From Physcomitrium patens (lineage: Eukaryota; Streptophyta; Bryopsida; Funariales; Funariaceae): a stretch of 64,000 nt of DNA. Within the stretch, counting starts at the first letter, position 1. Every line of letters begins with the position of its first letter. Of this stretch, positions 51,833 to 63,477 are shown one piece after another. The position numbers were made by a program, and so were the translations under genes. The notes under the pieces are model-generated. The model did no database searches, had not been told where the DNA came from, and saw nothing but the letters and a program-made list of their open reading frames with translations. Location: contig NC_037275.1 of NCBI RefSeq assembly GCF_000002425.4, positions 10,278,533 through 10,342,532 of the forward strand, read 5' to 3'.

Positions 51833-53284
51833 AGATAATGTTCAGGTGTGATTATTACTGATGTTTCATTAAGCAACGTTGTACAAGATCGGATACCCCT
51901 TGCACCAAGTAAGCTAATTTTGTTTTTAGTGTAAAATTCTAGCGAGAAGTTTGAGCTGCACGCGCTTTTTTATTGCTGCCTCCTATGTATTATATCCACA
52001 GTTCAAAACAGTTTGCCTAATGTTAACCAAATGTTTTTGGGTCATTTCTTGTGAGGTTCGCAACGCTGCTCTGAAATTCTAAGTTATTTTTATGTGTTGG
52101 TTGGGAATGAGGTGTAGGTCTTTCAGTTTCTCATTTCACACACATGGTCATATTGACTTGCTGGAAAGGCATTAAAAAAAAAAATGGATGATAAGAATGC
52201 GGAAGCTTTCATCCCTTGTTGCAATCTCCAATAGTCAAAAATATGTGCTCGTTGATTTAATAGATTGATATGGTTTTCAATAGTTAAACAAGTGTGATAT
52301 CAATATTGAAAAACACTGATAAAATGTTCATCAGTTACCAATGCTCAACGGTACACACAAAAAAATTCAATAGATATTAGAAGATTGCAATAATTCATTT
52401 TTATTTCATATGGTTTGGAGTTATTTCGGAAGCTGCAATGATACAATCGGTTTTCAAATTAAATGTACAAACGATAGCTATTAAAGAAATCCAATAATCA
52501 ATTCTATTCCATACTAAAAGAATAAGTTAATATTAATATTAAAAATAAAAATAAAATTGTATAAAATGTTTTGAGTATTACAAATAAAATACTAATTACA
52601 TCATATCCCACAAATAAATTGCCACTTTATTCTTCAGTATTCAAAATGCCCTTGTTTACAAAATCAACCATGTAAATTGTTATTACATCAAGTTCTGTAC
52701 ACAGTCTTGGATTACTTTCGAGTCAAATCCTTAACCAAAAAGGTATGAACTTTGAAATCATCACATGTAGTAAAAGCCCCAATTGTAATGAAATGACATT
52801 ATTTGCCCACAAGAATGAGCACTGGTGTTGTAAGCAAATACAACAGATTAAGATTCTCATTCGTTTTGATGTTCTCATGTAAATGTCACCGTAACTCTAG
52901 GTCTTCTTACATGATGTAAAAACGTGATCAGAATACAAATTGTGCAATTCGAATTGTATATATAAGGTTGCACGATTCATTGATAATGATCACATGTTCA
53001 GTACGTAATCTCTGCGTTAATATACAGAATAACATAAAAATTGCTAATTCCCAAAATAATTTGATGAGTCAGCACGACATAAAAATTATTTAGTTTAAGT
53101 TGTTAATGAATAAATTAAATCCACACATTAATTTAATCGTATGTACATTACGTGTAGATCAATCAGAGCTGCAACATGCAAGTCGCTCTTCATAAACAAG
53201 GATAGAACAATGATGCAACACTGCTCGACAATTGTATCGCCTTGCTCGAATGTCTACCACCTTCATTGACAGCTATGGAATGAA
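51833..53284. other. Intergenic between convergent SOUL and UMP1 genes
   Basis: The SOUL (+) and UMP1 (-) genes converge here. The outer parts should be their 3'UTRs. The middle (52.1-53.1 kb) is AT-rich with no supported gene, RNA or repeat. Confidence 0.5.
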
Positions 53285-54827
53285 CTAGAAGAACATGCGT
53301 GAAACGGGTCCCTTTGCAAGGCCAAGGCGAACCTCCATGCTTTCATGCATATCTCGAGGGACGAATGTGTCCGACTCCTTCGGATCTGGAAGAAAACGAG
53401 ACCTCCGGTCAGAACAATGCAAAGAAAGCATACTTGACGATAGAGTATGAAAATTTGTGGACCATTCATTCGAGGTACTAACCGAGGTATTAGACTTATA
53501 AGCGCTGTTAAAATAAAGAATTTGAAAAAACTCTATACACCTGAAACAACGCGGCTTCCAAAGTTACAAGGGTGGAAAGAAATACCCACCATTCAAAAAG
53601 TCTTCGAATCCAAATTCGTCTAATTCTCCAGTCAAAGACTCAAGACCAAGCATAGACGAAGGAATAAGGCCAGTTGGGCGTTGGAATCTGTGCAAGCAAA
53701 ACACATATTTGATCCGAAGCTGAAATATGAAACTTTATAAGATATTTTCATGCTTGATTTCACAGACGAGGTTGTAATTTACGGTTAAACTAATCACTTA
53801 TATAGGAAATTATAATAAACCAAAGAAAAGTGTTGCGTAACACGAGCAGAGTGCTCAACGCAGAAAACCTTTTTTTTTGTTAGCTGCAAGTGAAGTTTCT
53901 TACCGTGTGAGAATTTGACGTTCAATATCCATCTTCATGGGAAACGCTGAACCATAAGCCCTCTCAAGCAAGGTACGCTTCGTCTGTGCCTGCATGGCTT
54001 TAGACTTCACGATACAGCACACATAAACTTCAGTCAAAACTTCGACACATCTCGAAACTCTAAAACTTTGGGATAACTGCAATCCTCACACCTTCGACAC
54101 AAGCGAAATTGGTACAAAAGACATAACAGACCTATGAGAAACATATAACTATGTCATCTGTAACATCACACAAAAATAAGTAATTGACATTATTGAATTT
54201 TGCCGATTATGTCGGTGCGCTACAGAACCCCTCAATCTTGATAACGCCCCAAGCTTGCCCTAAACTTAATCAAAATCAGGTATACTATCAGGAGCTTAGC
54301 TGATCGAAACTTCTCCTTTCCAGTATTCATCCGTTAGCCATATTAGTACAAAGATCATTCCCTATACCAAAAAAAGGCAACCAAACAAAGCTCCCGATCT
54401 CCATATCCACCATGATCAGTCACCGCAACTCTCGACTAGACACGATGAAAAATTCCAGCTCAGGTGTCGATATCTTACACTCCGCTGAATGACCTCCACG
54501 GGGTGGACGGGCAACACATCACTCTTGAACGCAGGCAACCCGTGTCGCAGGGAATCGTGCGATCCAAGCACATCATGTGGCAACTGAATTCCGTCCTGCA
54601 ACAACCACGACACGCAATCCGAACTCAATCAATACAACTACGCCAAATTTCCAAATCATCCGAAAAAGAAAACAACCTCCCGCAATTCGAAAACATCAGT
54701 AATGATGTACGCCAGACATCGATCAACCTACACATGACCAGCAATGGAAAAGGCCCCAAACATCACAAAGCCACACTGGAGAGCCCCAAGCGTAGGAAGC
54801 GAGTTGGCGAAGACACACACACACCAT
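53285..54827 (-). CDS. UMP1: Proteasome maturation factor UMP1, 134 aa
   Basis: Minus-strand exons: 54827-54825 (ATG only), 54595-54479, 53989-53904, 53687-53590, 53385-53285 (TAG). GT/AG sites and phases agree and coding length is 405 nt. UMP1 is the chaperone of 20S proteasome half-assembly and becomes the first substrate of the finished particle. Family blocks seen, in order: HDVLGSHDSLRHGLPAFKSD, VHPVEVIQ, YGSAFPMKMDIERQILTRFQ, RPTGLIPSSMLGLESLTG, LDEFGFEDFLNDPKESDTF and HESMEVRLGLAKGPV. Length fits the family (about 140 aa). The start is inferred: the second exon begins DGIQLPHD with no Met, and an ATG directly followed by GTGTGTGTG at 54827 would supply it in phase. A start at 54628 inside the unspliced intron (MSSDCVSWLLQ) is the alternative. 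Confidence 0.9.
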
Positions 54828-55239
54828 GACTGATATCAAATCGGGTGACGAGCAAGCAGCGCTGCTAGCTGTGAAATCAAGGAATAGTGCGAGGGCAGGG
54901 GAGGAGCTCTGCGCAACAACAACAGCGATGGCTAAGGCTTCACAACAAACTCTGCAGAGAGAGGGAGCGAGTGATTGAGAGATAGCAAAATTAGGGTTTG
55001 AAGGCTCGGACTCCTATGACCGTGACCGCGGGGTCTCCATCACAAGCCATTCACAGGAAGAGTCGGGCTTGGGTCCCCAGTGGAAGTCTCCTGAAGCTTT
55101 GTGAGCTGAGTGCTCCACAAGCAAGCAAGCAAGCACCATTTTAACACTCATTTCATCTGTATTTATGTCCAAGTTTACTTTTTTATTTACTTATAGATTT
55201 TAAAAAATTTGGAGGTTTGTATTTAGAACAGAAATATTG

Positions 55240-55275
<36 letters not shown>

Positions 55276-55522
55276 TAAATTTGATGCACATCAAAGAGTT
55301 AGAAGTTTTTTGTAAAATTAAAGCTTGTGTCACTTTATTAATGTTCTTTTTATAAGTTTGAATCCGAAGAATGTTGTAATAGTATTTAATTTTATAATAC
55401 TAGGGCAAAGAATTCAAATTTGGGTTGAAAAAGTCTTGATTTGGGCAAAGTGATGCTTATGTTGGGGTGGTAATGAAAAAAATGCCCATCTTGAACAAAT
55501 TTTTATTTGATTGATTATCTCA

Positions 55523-55564
<42 letters not shown>

Positions 55565-57673
55565 AATTTTTTTTTCTTTTTTCTTTTTCTTTTTTTCATT
55601 GTTGTTGAACAAGTTTTTTTATGGTTAACACGTGAACACTTTATCAACAGTGCCAAGTATTTAAGTGTATAGGATGAGAAAATTTGTCCTAATATTAAGT
55701 TTATTGAAGTCAAATTAACCAAGAACTTGTGACTTAATTTGGATGTAGTTTGGGTCGTTTGTATGTATTTACAACAACAAATATTAATAGTGGTCCTCTG
55801 TAAATGTTACTCATAGTCCATCTTCTTGGATTCAAAGTCAATGTACTTTGTAGACTTTCAGTATTTATGAATTTCCCATATGAGCTAAGTCCCATTGTAA
55901 GTCACTTTTGTAATCGTTTTGACCTCGATTGTTTACTTCGCTCTAAAAATCATTTGGACATTGTGGAAAATATTATCTGGTAATGACACACCTATCCAGA
56001 GAATTTTCATGTGTCGATTAAATGATAACACTCATTGAAATCCCATTCAATATTTGAATTTGAAGTATGCATTATGTATGTATGTATATATATATATATA
56101 TATATGTATATACATACACACTTCAGAATCACTTTTTGCATATTATAATTTTTTGGAGGAAATACGACCATAAAACATATCAATATAAAATACAAATAGA
56201 TATTAAAGTTTTAAATGGAGGTACTGCACACAGACATGTACCAATTCAATCGCACTTTTCCCAAGTAGTACATTTCAATGCCAGTGTACTTGTTAGGACA
56301 TACATTATCAGTTTCTACACTTGTTATTGTTTACGCATTCTCAAAAGTATATGTGTTTACATATAGAAAACAAAATCATGACAGAAAAGAACTCATGCTG
56401 CATTTAATATTTTTATAATACATTGTTAAAATTTTAACTATACATGTGTAAATATTTTTTCATTATTAAAGTCTAAACTATAGTTTTCTTGTCATAATTT
56501 CTCATAGTAATTGTGATGTTAAAATTGAAGGAGGATAAATTAAGATTAACATTTTCTTTTGGGTAAAATCAACAGTCAACAATACTTTATTAATGATATT
56601 TTATGAAACATTGCTAGTTTCACATACATTTTTTTGCAACTCACCACGGTTCAAACCTATAAGATATATTTTGAATCTATACTCCTTTTTCTGTTTTTCT
56701 TCTTACTTAGTTTCATTTGTATACTCTCTATGTTTCTCTCTCTGTATATACATCATTAATTTTGTAAGTGAGCTTGTTATTTTTATTTTTATTTTTCAAT
56801 GATGTTTACAGTGTTTCTGTAGCATTAACAAATGTAAGATGAGTAAAAACAGATTTTTATGATTCTAAATCATAAAGTTAGCAATGTTGTTCTCCATCAA
56901 ATGAATTGCATTGTGACCCACTATTGTATATCATAGCACTACGCATCAATAACTTGCTCCAACATACCAGCCCCTTAATCTACATCTGCTTTTTCCATAC
57001 AGTAGATAATACAAATCCAGTGTTTCCGTAGATATCCGAGAGGATGCCAACGATTCCCGTCAATCGAGCATTTGTCCGTCCATCTCTCCGTACATATGTT
57101 CCTCCGTCCGTCCGTTATTTCGTTCGTTCGTTGGTCATGCTTAGAGGGGCGTGGCGGGCAAGCAGAGGCGGCAGCCATACTGCTACTGGCTCGTTCGCAA
57201 TCTCACACTCGTCGTCGTCGTCGTCGTTGTGCACGCCCATTCACAGACATTAGCAGCACTGGCAGCAGCAGCAGCTGAAGCAGAGCTCTAGGGCCTTGAA
57301 ACCACCAGCAGTCACGCAGATCTTACTCATCTTCGGAGCCAGTTGCGAGGGGCTGCATTCGTCACGAGGTAGGTAGGCAGGCCTTCTGCTCATGGATTTC
57401 TCTTCTCTCGCTTTGGTCGTGTTGGATTTTGAAGTGGCTGCACGGAGCACAGCTTTTCTGCACGCATTTTCAGGGAGTTTGAAGCGGGAAATTGGACTTC
57501 GGGATTGCAATTTTGCATTATTTACGCTAATTTGGTGTTGGGGGGGGGGGTATTTTTAACATGGTACGGTTGTAGTAGTTTGTGGATTTTTAGTTCAGTG
57601 GTTTATTGGTGTTGAGGTGGTATGACTTACTGTTTTATTTTTTTTGGTGTGGGGGTTTGAGTAGTAGAGCAAA
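54828..57673. other. UMP1 promoter, AT-rich spacer, fibrillin upstream region
   Basis: 54.83-55.1 kb is GC-balanced and should be the UMP1 promoter and leader. 55.15-56.9 kb is AT-rich with (TA)n runs at 55244-55273, 55526-55560 and about 56088-56106. 57.0-57.5 kb becomes GC-richer with short TCGTCG and GCAGCA repeats, and is probably leader or promoter of the fibrillin gene. No further gene is supported. Confidence 0.5.
55244..55560. repeat. Two (TA)n microsatellites
   Basis: Perfect dinucleotide runs at 55244-55273 and 55526-55560 upstream of UMP1. Confidence 0.9.
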
Positions 57674-58100
57674 ATGTTGAGTGTAGTGGGTGTGACGCCT
57701 CGTTGTGGATTTTCCGCCACGACCGTCAGCTTCAGGAGGAGCGGGAAGAATGCTAGGGATATTGTGCCGAGCTCGCAAAGTTTCTTCTCTGGGAGCGGCC
57801 ACTTAGCGATTGTAGGATTTGGGGTGCAAAGTGATAATGGTGTGGAATTGTGGACGGAGAGAACGAATGTGAAGACAGGGAGCATCCGAGGTGCGTTGTT
57901 TCCATTTTTACAAAAGAAGAAGAATAAAGAAGAGGTGAAGAAAGAGCTCCTGGATGCCATAGCTCCTTTGGATAGAGGCGCGGAGGCGAGTGACGAAGAA
58001 ATTGATCGTGTAGACAAGGTGTGTGGATAACAGATTGCCGAAGTGTTTAGAATTTCTCGGAAGTGGAAATTACGTCGGGGAATGTGAATGTGATTGTTGT

Positions 58101-58144
<44 letters not shown>

Positions 58145-59540
58145 AGATAGGTCACCTCTATGGATATTCATTTGTATGTAAATCCGACCATAGATTGCTT
58201 CTTCTAGCATTTCAGCAAAAATTACAGCAGATTAGAGAAGAATTTGAGTCCTTCCTGAGACCCTTTTGATGATCCAGCCGTGAGTGTATTCTTAAGTTGT
58301 ATGATATCGTCTTGAGCAATATGTTGGTGGGTATAGATTGCTCGGGAACTGGAAGCTTTAAACCCAACGAAGGAGCCTCTTAAGTCGCCGCTTCTGAATG
58401 GGAAATGGAAATTGATTTACACAACTTCTGCTAGCATTTTGAAGAAGAACGTAAGTTTTTTTTGAATTCTGTTTTCATGTATGGGTCTGGCATTTTTATT
58501 AGATGTTTGTTGCATTCTGTATACTTTTTTCTAGTTAGAAACGTTAATTTTTCCTGCTCAACTCGCAGAGATTACCAAGGATTTCTCCTGAAAACAATTT
58601 GATTGAGTAGGAATGTTATTTTCAAAAGCGCTGAAGATTTCTTATCCTGAATGTTTGCAGCGACCTAACCTTCTGAGACCCAATGGCGCCATCTACCAGG
58701 CCATTAATGCAGACACGTTGAGAGCACAGAACTTACAAACGTGGCCCTTTTTCAACCAAGTAAGTTTAAGAAGCAAGAAGACCACATGCATGAAAGTTAT
58801 TTTAAGCTTAATTTTGCAATTAACTTCATGTAAATCTCAATCCCCATATCTAATTGCTCCGGCTACAATCTGGATATGAATCTGAATTGTGCACGACGTC
58901 AGCTTTGACTTTGGAACCAGGCATGAGAAAAATAACTTTAACATAGCAGTTGTAGAAACGATTAGCTCAACTACAATTTCTTATGCAGGTCACAGCAAAC
59001 TTAGATCCTGTCAATTCCAAGAAAGTAATCGTGAACTTTGATTTCTTCAAAATTGCTGGATTGGTGAGTATAATCCTCGCTGTTCATGCTTGTTTATTTA
59101 CCTGCACTCAAGTTGTTGCTTAGCAGAGCGCAACTTCCATGAACAAATACTTGGATTTTCTGTGTTGATAGAGGTCACTGAATTTTCCTAAACATGATTT
59201 GTTGCAGATTAGTGTTAAGGCTCCGGGGCGTGCTCGAGGAGAACTTGAGATCACGTATTTAGATGAGGAATTGCGGTAAGTTTACAGCAAGTTGGCTCAA
59301 GTTTTATCATTGAGATGAATGTACCTTATCCCTGGATTCTATTATCCTTCAACTATCGTGTGATGAGTGGTCCAAACTTTATATACTTGCGTTATTTCCA
59401 TCTTTTGCAACGATCTCACCGATATGAATTTCTAACTGGTTTTTTGATTGGATTCTGGATGCAACAGTGTCTCACGGGGGGATAAAGGAAATTTGTTTGT
59501 GCTCATCATGGACGACCCCAGCTACAGAGTTCCTGTTTGA
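57674..59540 (+). CDS. FBN3: Plastid lipid-associated protein / fibrillin, FBN3-like, 257 aa
   Basis: Six exons: 57674-58018, 58337-58450, 58661-58759, 58989-59063, 59208-59275, 59468-59540 (TGA). All are GT/AG with consistent phase and coding length is 774 nt. The N-terminal 85 residues look like a chloroplast transit region (Ser/Thr/Arg-rich, [20 protein letters not shown]). The PAP/fibrillin lipocalin-like domain follows: [109 protein letters not shown] and [20 protein letters not shown]. The [13 protein letters not shown] and KAPG...RGELEITY...DEELR blocks fit FBN3 best among the plant fibrillins. Family members sit on thylakoids or plastoglobules and bind lipophilic molecules; FBN3 itself has no settled function. 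Intron 1 holds a (GA)n repeat. Confidence 0.93.
58102..58142. repeat. (GA)n microsatellite in fibrillin intron 1
   Basis: About 20 uninterrupted GA units shortly after the exon 1 donor. GA runs also occur in the DnaJ-X leader, so GA tracts near 5' ends may be a feature of this genome. Confidence 0.9.
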
Positions 59541-60703
59541 ATTTCAGGTCAACGATTCCCCTCCACCCTTACACATAGATTGCAAGGTCCTAGATTCTTG
59601 TATTATGACGTGCCAGCACTCTGTCAACTCACCCGCAAGAACGGATGGTTCGGGTGAAGAGCCAAATTCTGTAAATTTTGTTTCAGTTTGTTCCGTTCTA
59701 CCAGCGTGAATAGGGTGTGAAAATCTAGAGTTAGTGGTTTATGTACATCCGTGACCTTTGTATTCACTGTGTTTCTTGAAGGAAGTAAAATAGAGGATTG
59801 AATTCTGTTTGGGCACCAGACCAGCATAAGCTTAACATTGCCAAACAACATGAATGAGAGGGCTGTATCGTCATTGAAGTCAATCACTCTTTAGGAAACT
59901 GTCCTACGACCCTTTTGACAAACAAATATCCAGTTTTAAAACTGGGACCCAACATGATGCTCAACATGGGTGTGACGCCTTGTTGTGTAGAGCAACTGAA
60001 AGTGGCAATTGTAATCAAACTTGGCACAATCTGGGAATGACATCTGTTTTCGACTTTGTAGTCGTACTGTTGATCTTCGACACTTCTACTCTGATGCACC
60101 TGTAGTGTAATGCTTGAACAGCGACCATTATTCCCTAGAACGACGAACTTATTCGTTAACCTAGAGTGAAGACTTCCAAGGTCAAGGATTTGCTTCAAAT
60201 GGCGAGTCTTGGTATTTGGAAAAGTACTCACGAAACAGGATAATTCACTTGAAATTCTACCGAATTTTACCTCTTTCGGTTCTGCTCATATTAAAGAACT
60301 AGACACCCAATGAAAATGAATACGTGTGCCCCTGGCATGATGGAGTGCAGGGTCCAATGAAAACCTCACCGTAACCGTCAAAAAAATCGCATCCCTAAGT
60401 GCCTCCCCCTTGGCCATGAAGCGACTGATTCTACATGGAACACGTCCACAGCCTCACGGACCAATTCCGCGTGGAACACGACGGTAGACTGGGCGACCAG
60501 CCCTAGTTCGACGCACAGTTCGGCTGATGCGAAGCCCTAGCGCTCCCTCTATAGCTTTTCGAGGCTTCTCCCCTCTCGTTTTCTTCCATATCTATACATC
60601 TCTCTGTGCGGCGCAGTCACGATTTGGTGGTACTTGTCACATTGACTCCTTTGCTTTTTGCTTCTGTGTGATCTGTGTCGAGGTTTTTTTGTTCTCAGGA
60701 AAG
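59541..60703. other. Fibrillin 3' flank and upstream region of the small ORF
   Basis: The first part is likely 3'UTR. At 59966-59986 a 21-bp stretch (TGGGTGTGACGCCTTGTTGTG) differs by one base from the start of the fibrillin coding region (57688-57708), perhaps a fragment of a partial duplication. 60.3-60.7 kb has promoter-like balanced composition. No other feature seen. Confidence 0.4.
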
Positions 60704-60850
60704 ATGATTTACGACGTGAACTCCGCTTTGTTCCGGTCCTTTTTGAGCCAGAAGGGCGCTGCGGACAAGCGCAAGCCTGATATTCAGCAGTCGGGCAACC
60801 AACAGCGGGCGCCCAAGGCGAACGAAAACAAGCCTGTAATGAACGAGTGA
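60704..60850 (+). CDS. Small plant protein, 48 aa, function unknown
   Basis: The frame reads MIYDVNSALFRSFLSQKGAA, then DKRKPDIQQSGNQQRAPKAN and ENKPVMNE, stop TGA at 60848-60850. It has a short amphipathic N-terminus (YDVNSALFRSFLSQKG) and a charged Lys/Glu/Gln-rich tail. That pattern resembles a small conserved land-plant protein I remember only loosely (MxYDVNxxLFRSFLSQKG...ENKPVM), so conservation is not proven here. The ATG follows a TTTTTTTGTTCTCAG acceptor-like sequence at 60685-60699, which would fit a leader intron. A single-exon coding region with a real 3'UTR downstream is plausible. No cellular role can be assigned. Confidence 0.55.
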   Translation: MIYDVNSALFRSFLSQKGAADKRKPDIQQSGNQQRAPKANENKPVMNE

Positions 60851-61952
60851 TCGCCAACTCACAGTGGATCCTTGTCTCCCTGATGGCGAGGAGGCGGCGG
60901 AAGGAGTGATCTGTTTTGAGCGTTCTGGAAAGATGGAGAACTTACTCGGCATCATTATTAGGGTTTCTCATAGCCTTTTAACAATGGATGGTGGGGTAGG
61001 CTAGTGCTGCAGGCGGTCTTGCGAGAGAAATACGTGTCTTGGTATTTTGGTATTGTCTTGCAGAAGAGCGGAGATGATGGGTGCTTCGTTCCTAATTACG
61101 AAATGTTCATCTTGTCAGTAGCAGGGGTATTCCATGATACTGGGTTGCACATTGCATACTGCCGACGGCAGATGCTTCACCGGAAACAGTTGCTTCTTAG
61201 ACGTTACTGTGGTATTCAATCAAGAGTAATCCATGGTCTCTTCCTGGAGTGGAATATAATAACCTATGGAGTTCTCCGCCCATTTCGGTGTTCAGTCTGA
61301 GTTCTGTGCTGCGTCCATTTGCAAGAAGTGTCTCCAGGCCCTTTGTTTCTTCGTCTTGAGCCGTCGTCACAATCTCTCTTGTATGAGCACTCCTTATCCT
61401 ACCAGAAGATGGGAAGCTGTTATCAACGTTCACAGGGTCGTAAGCCAACCAACGTTCAGCTGAAGATGACTCGTTTCTTTTGGTTGCTTTTGGTATGTGC
61501 ATAAATTCGAATCTAAAATCCAGAAGTTCAACATTTAAGTTTCAATTCAAACTCTCTAAGTCCCCCTTTAAAAATGATGGTTTTCATCAGTTGAATGAAG
61601 TGTTTCGCTGCACTAATAATTCTCTCGAAAATGAGTTGCACACATATATTACTATTGTTTGTTGTGGTGGATTCTCAATCTAAGATCCCGCAACATAGTA
61701 ATACTGTTCATCAATATAACACATTCTATGAAATTGTCATTTGGAACACAAAAATAGCAAAAGACTTCATGAATGTCACCTAGAGCACTAAAATAATTTG
61801 TTATGAAATTGTTGTAAAAGTTACTTGTAATGCAAAAAATTATTCAACACTACATAAGTACCACAACCAACTCTCAATTCTTTTATGGCACCAACTAATG
61901 GCACCAACTAATCTTGAATTTGTTTTTTTTCATTGACAAATCTATCATTGAG

Positions 61953-61988
<36 letters not shown>

Positions 61989-62649
61989 TTCTATAATCAT
62001 AGAATCTCATTTCTATTGCATAGAAACTTTTAATATCTAAATTTTTCTAAAGTAGTCTTAGATACAAAGAAAATTAATTTGCATTATCTTTTCACATCCT
62101 CATAAACTAATTTTGATAGTCTTTCATTTCTTAATATGTGTTAATTTTTTTTACAATAGCAATCTACAAACTTAAATTAATATCATGGCACATAAATCTT
62201 TCATCTCAGCTAAATAATAAACTATAAGTTTTTTTTATCTTATAAAAGGATGTCAATATGTAGTATAAAGTTGTCAACATAATTAATTCTATTTGGTATA
62301 AATACCTTCAACCAATTGATGATATAGCTTAGATAGTTAGAATAGAAAAAATGAATTCTATTCTTTACAAAAGAGTCACCTATTGAACTAGTGGTTGTTT
62401 GCAATGTTGGTTTTTCATTCTATCTATATCTCTACCTCTTCTTCCTCTTTTCATATTCTCTTTTTGTCTACAAGGAAATTTTAAAGATTTGAACATTAGA
62501 ATAGCTATTTGGAGCTAATATTGTGATGATTTTTTAATAACAAAAAAGTTTAAATACATCAAATATAACTTATAGATGTATAACTTATACATCATATTAA
62601 TTTGTTAAAAAAATAAATCAAATTTTTTATCCATAATACTTAATTATTA

Positions 62650-62689
<40 letters not shown>

Positions 62690-63477
62690 AAAGTGATCCA
62701 AATTTTTAATAAATTGATCTACATGTTTAAACCATCATTGTGCCTTTTCAATCCTATTCTCATTGTTGTATGGTATGATTTACAATCTGAGAATACATGG
62801 GATATCTAACTATAGAGAGTTTAGTTTTAACTTATTGTCTTAGCTCAAATAAGTGATTTATTCCACTTTTCACTTACATACAAAACCTTGGCTCCCAAAA
62901 ATCCCTTCATTTTGCGTAAAAATTCAAAATATAGTAAAATCTTTTCAATATATATATATTTTGTAAAAGATTTTTTTTCCATCAAACTTTATAATCTTAT
63001 ATCTCTTGATCCAATTGTTTAGATTCTCTCAAATTTTTATATAAAGTAGCTATTATCCTTAAGCTTAACTACAAAAAAAATGAACTATAAATTTGCTATT
63101 GATCTATTGGCATCTTAGAAACCTTAGCATGTGCTCCAAACCCTAACTTATAAGCACCTGAGTACTATTTTCTTAATATCTCAAAAATCCAAAATTCAAA
63201 TGCTACAAAATTTGTGCACAAAGTTTATTAATATGATTATACACATTTTTAAAATTTTTTAGCCAAAATCTTATCAAATTGCTCAAAACAAAACCATTAA
63301 TAAATCGGATCACTTATTGCCCTGAGATTGCAAGTATTGACTTCAACTTCCAATAACTCCCTTATCTCAGTTTAGAATTCATTAGATAATATGCAAAAAG
63401 TATAGCCAAATAAATATTGTTTCTAACCCCAGTTGTTGATCTTTCATTGCTTTCCAAACGCACATATTATGTCCAAA
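60851..63477. other. 3' flank then AT-rich spacer
   Basis: 60.85-61.5 kb is balanced and may be 3'UTR or spliced downstream sequence. 61.5-63.4 kb is AT-rich with (AT)n runs at 61954-61984 and 62652-62686. No gene supported. Confidence 0.5.
61954..62686. repeat. Two (AT)n microsatellites
   Basis: Perfect dinucleotide runs at 61954-61984 and 62652-62686. Confidence 0.9.

Noticed and set aside
57595-58155. 186-aa minus-strand ORF starting in a Leu-Ser repeat
   Set aside because: Antisense to fibrillin exon 1, and its N-terminus is a translation of the (GA)n microsatellite.
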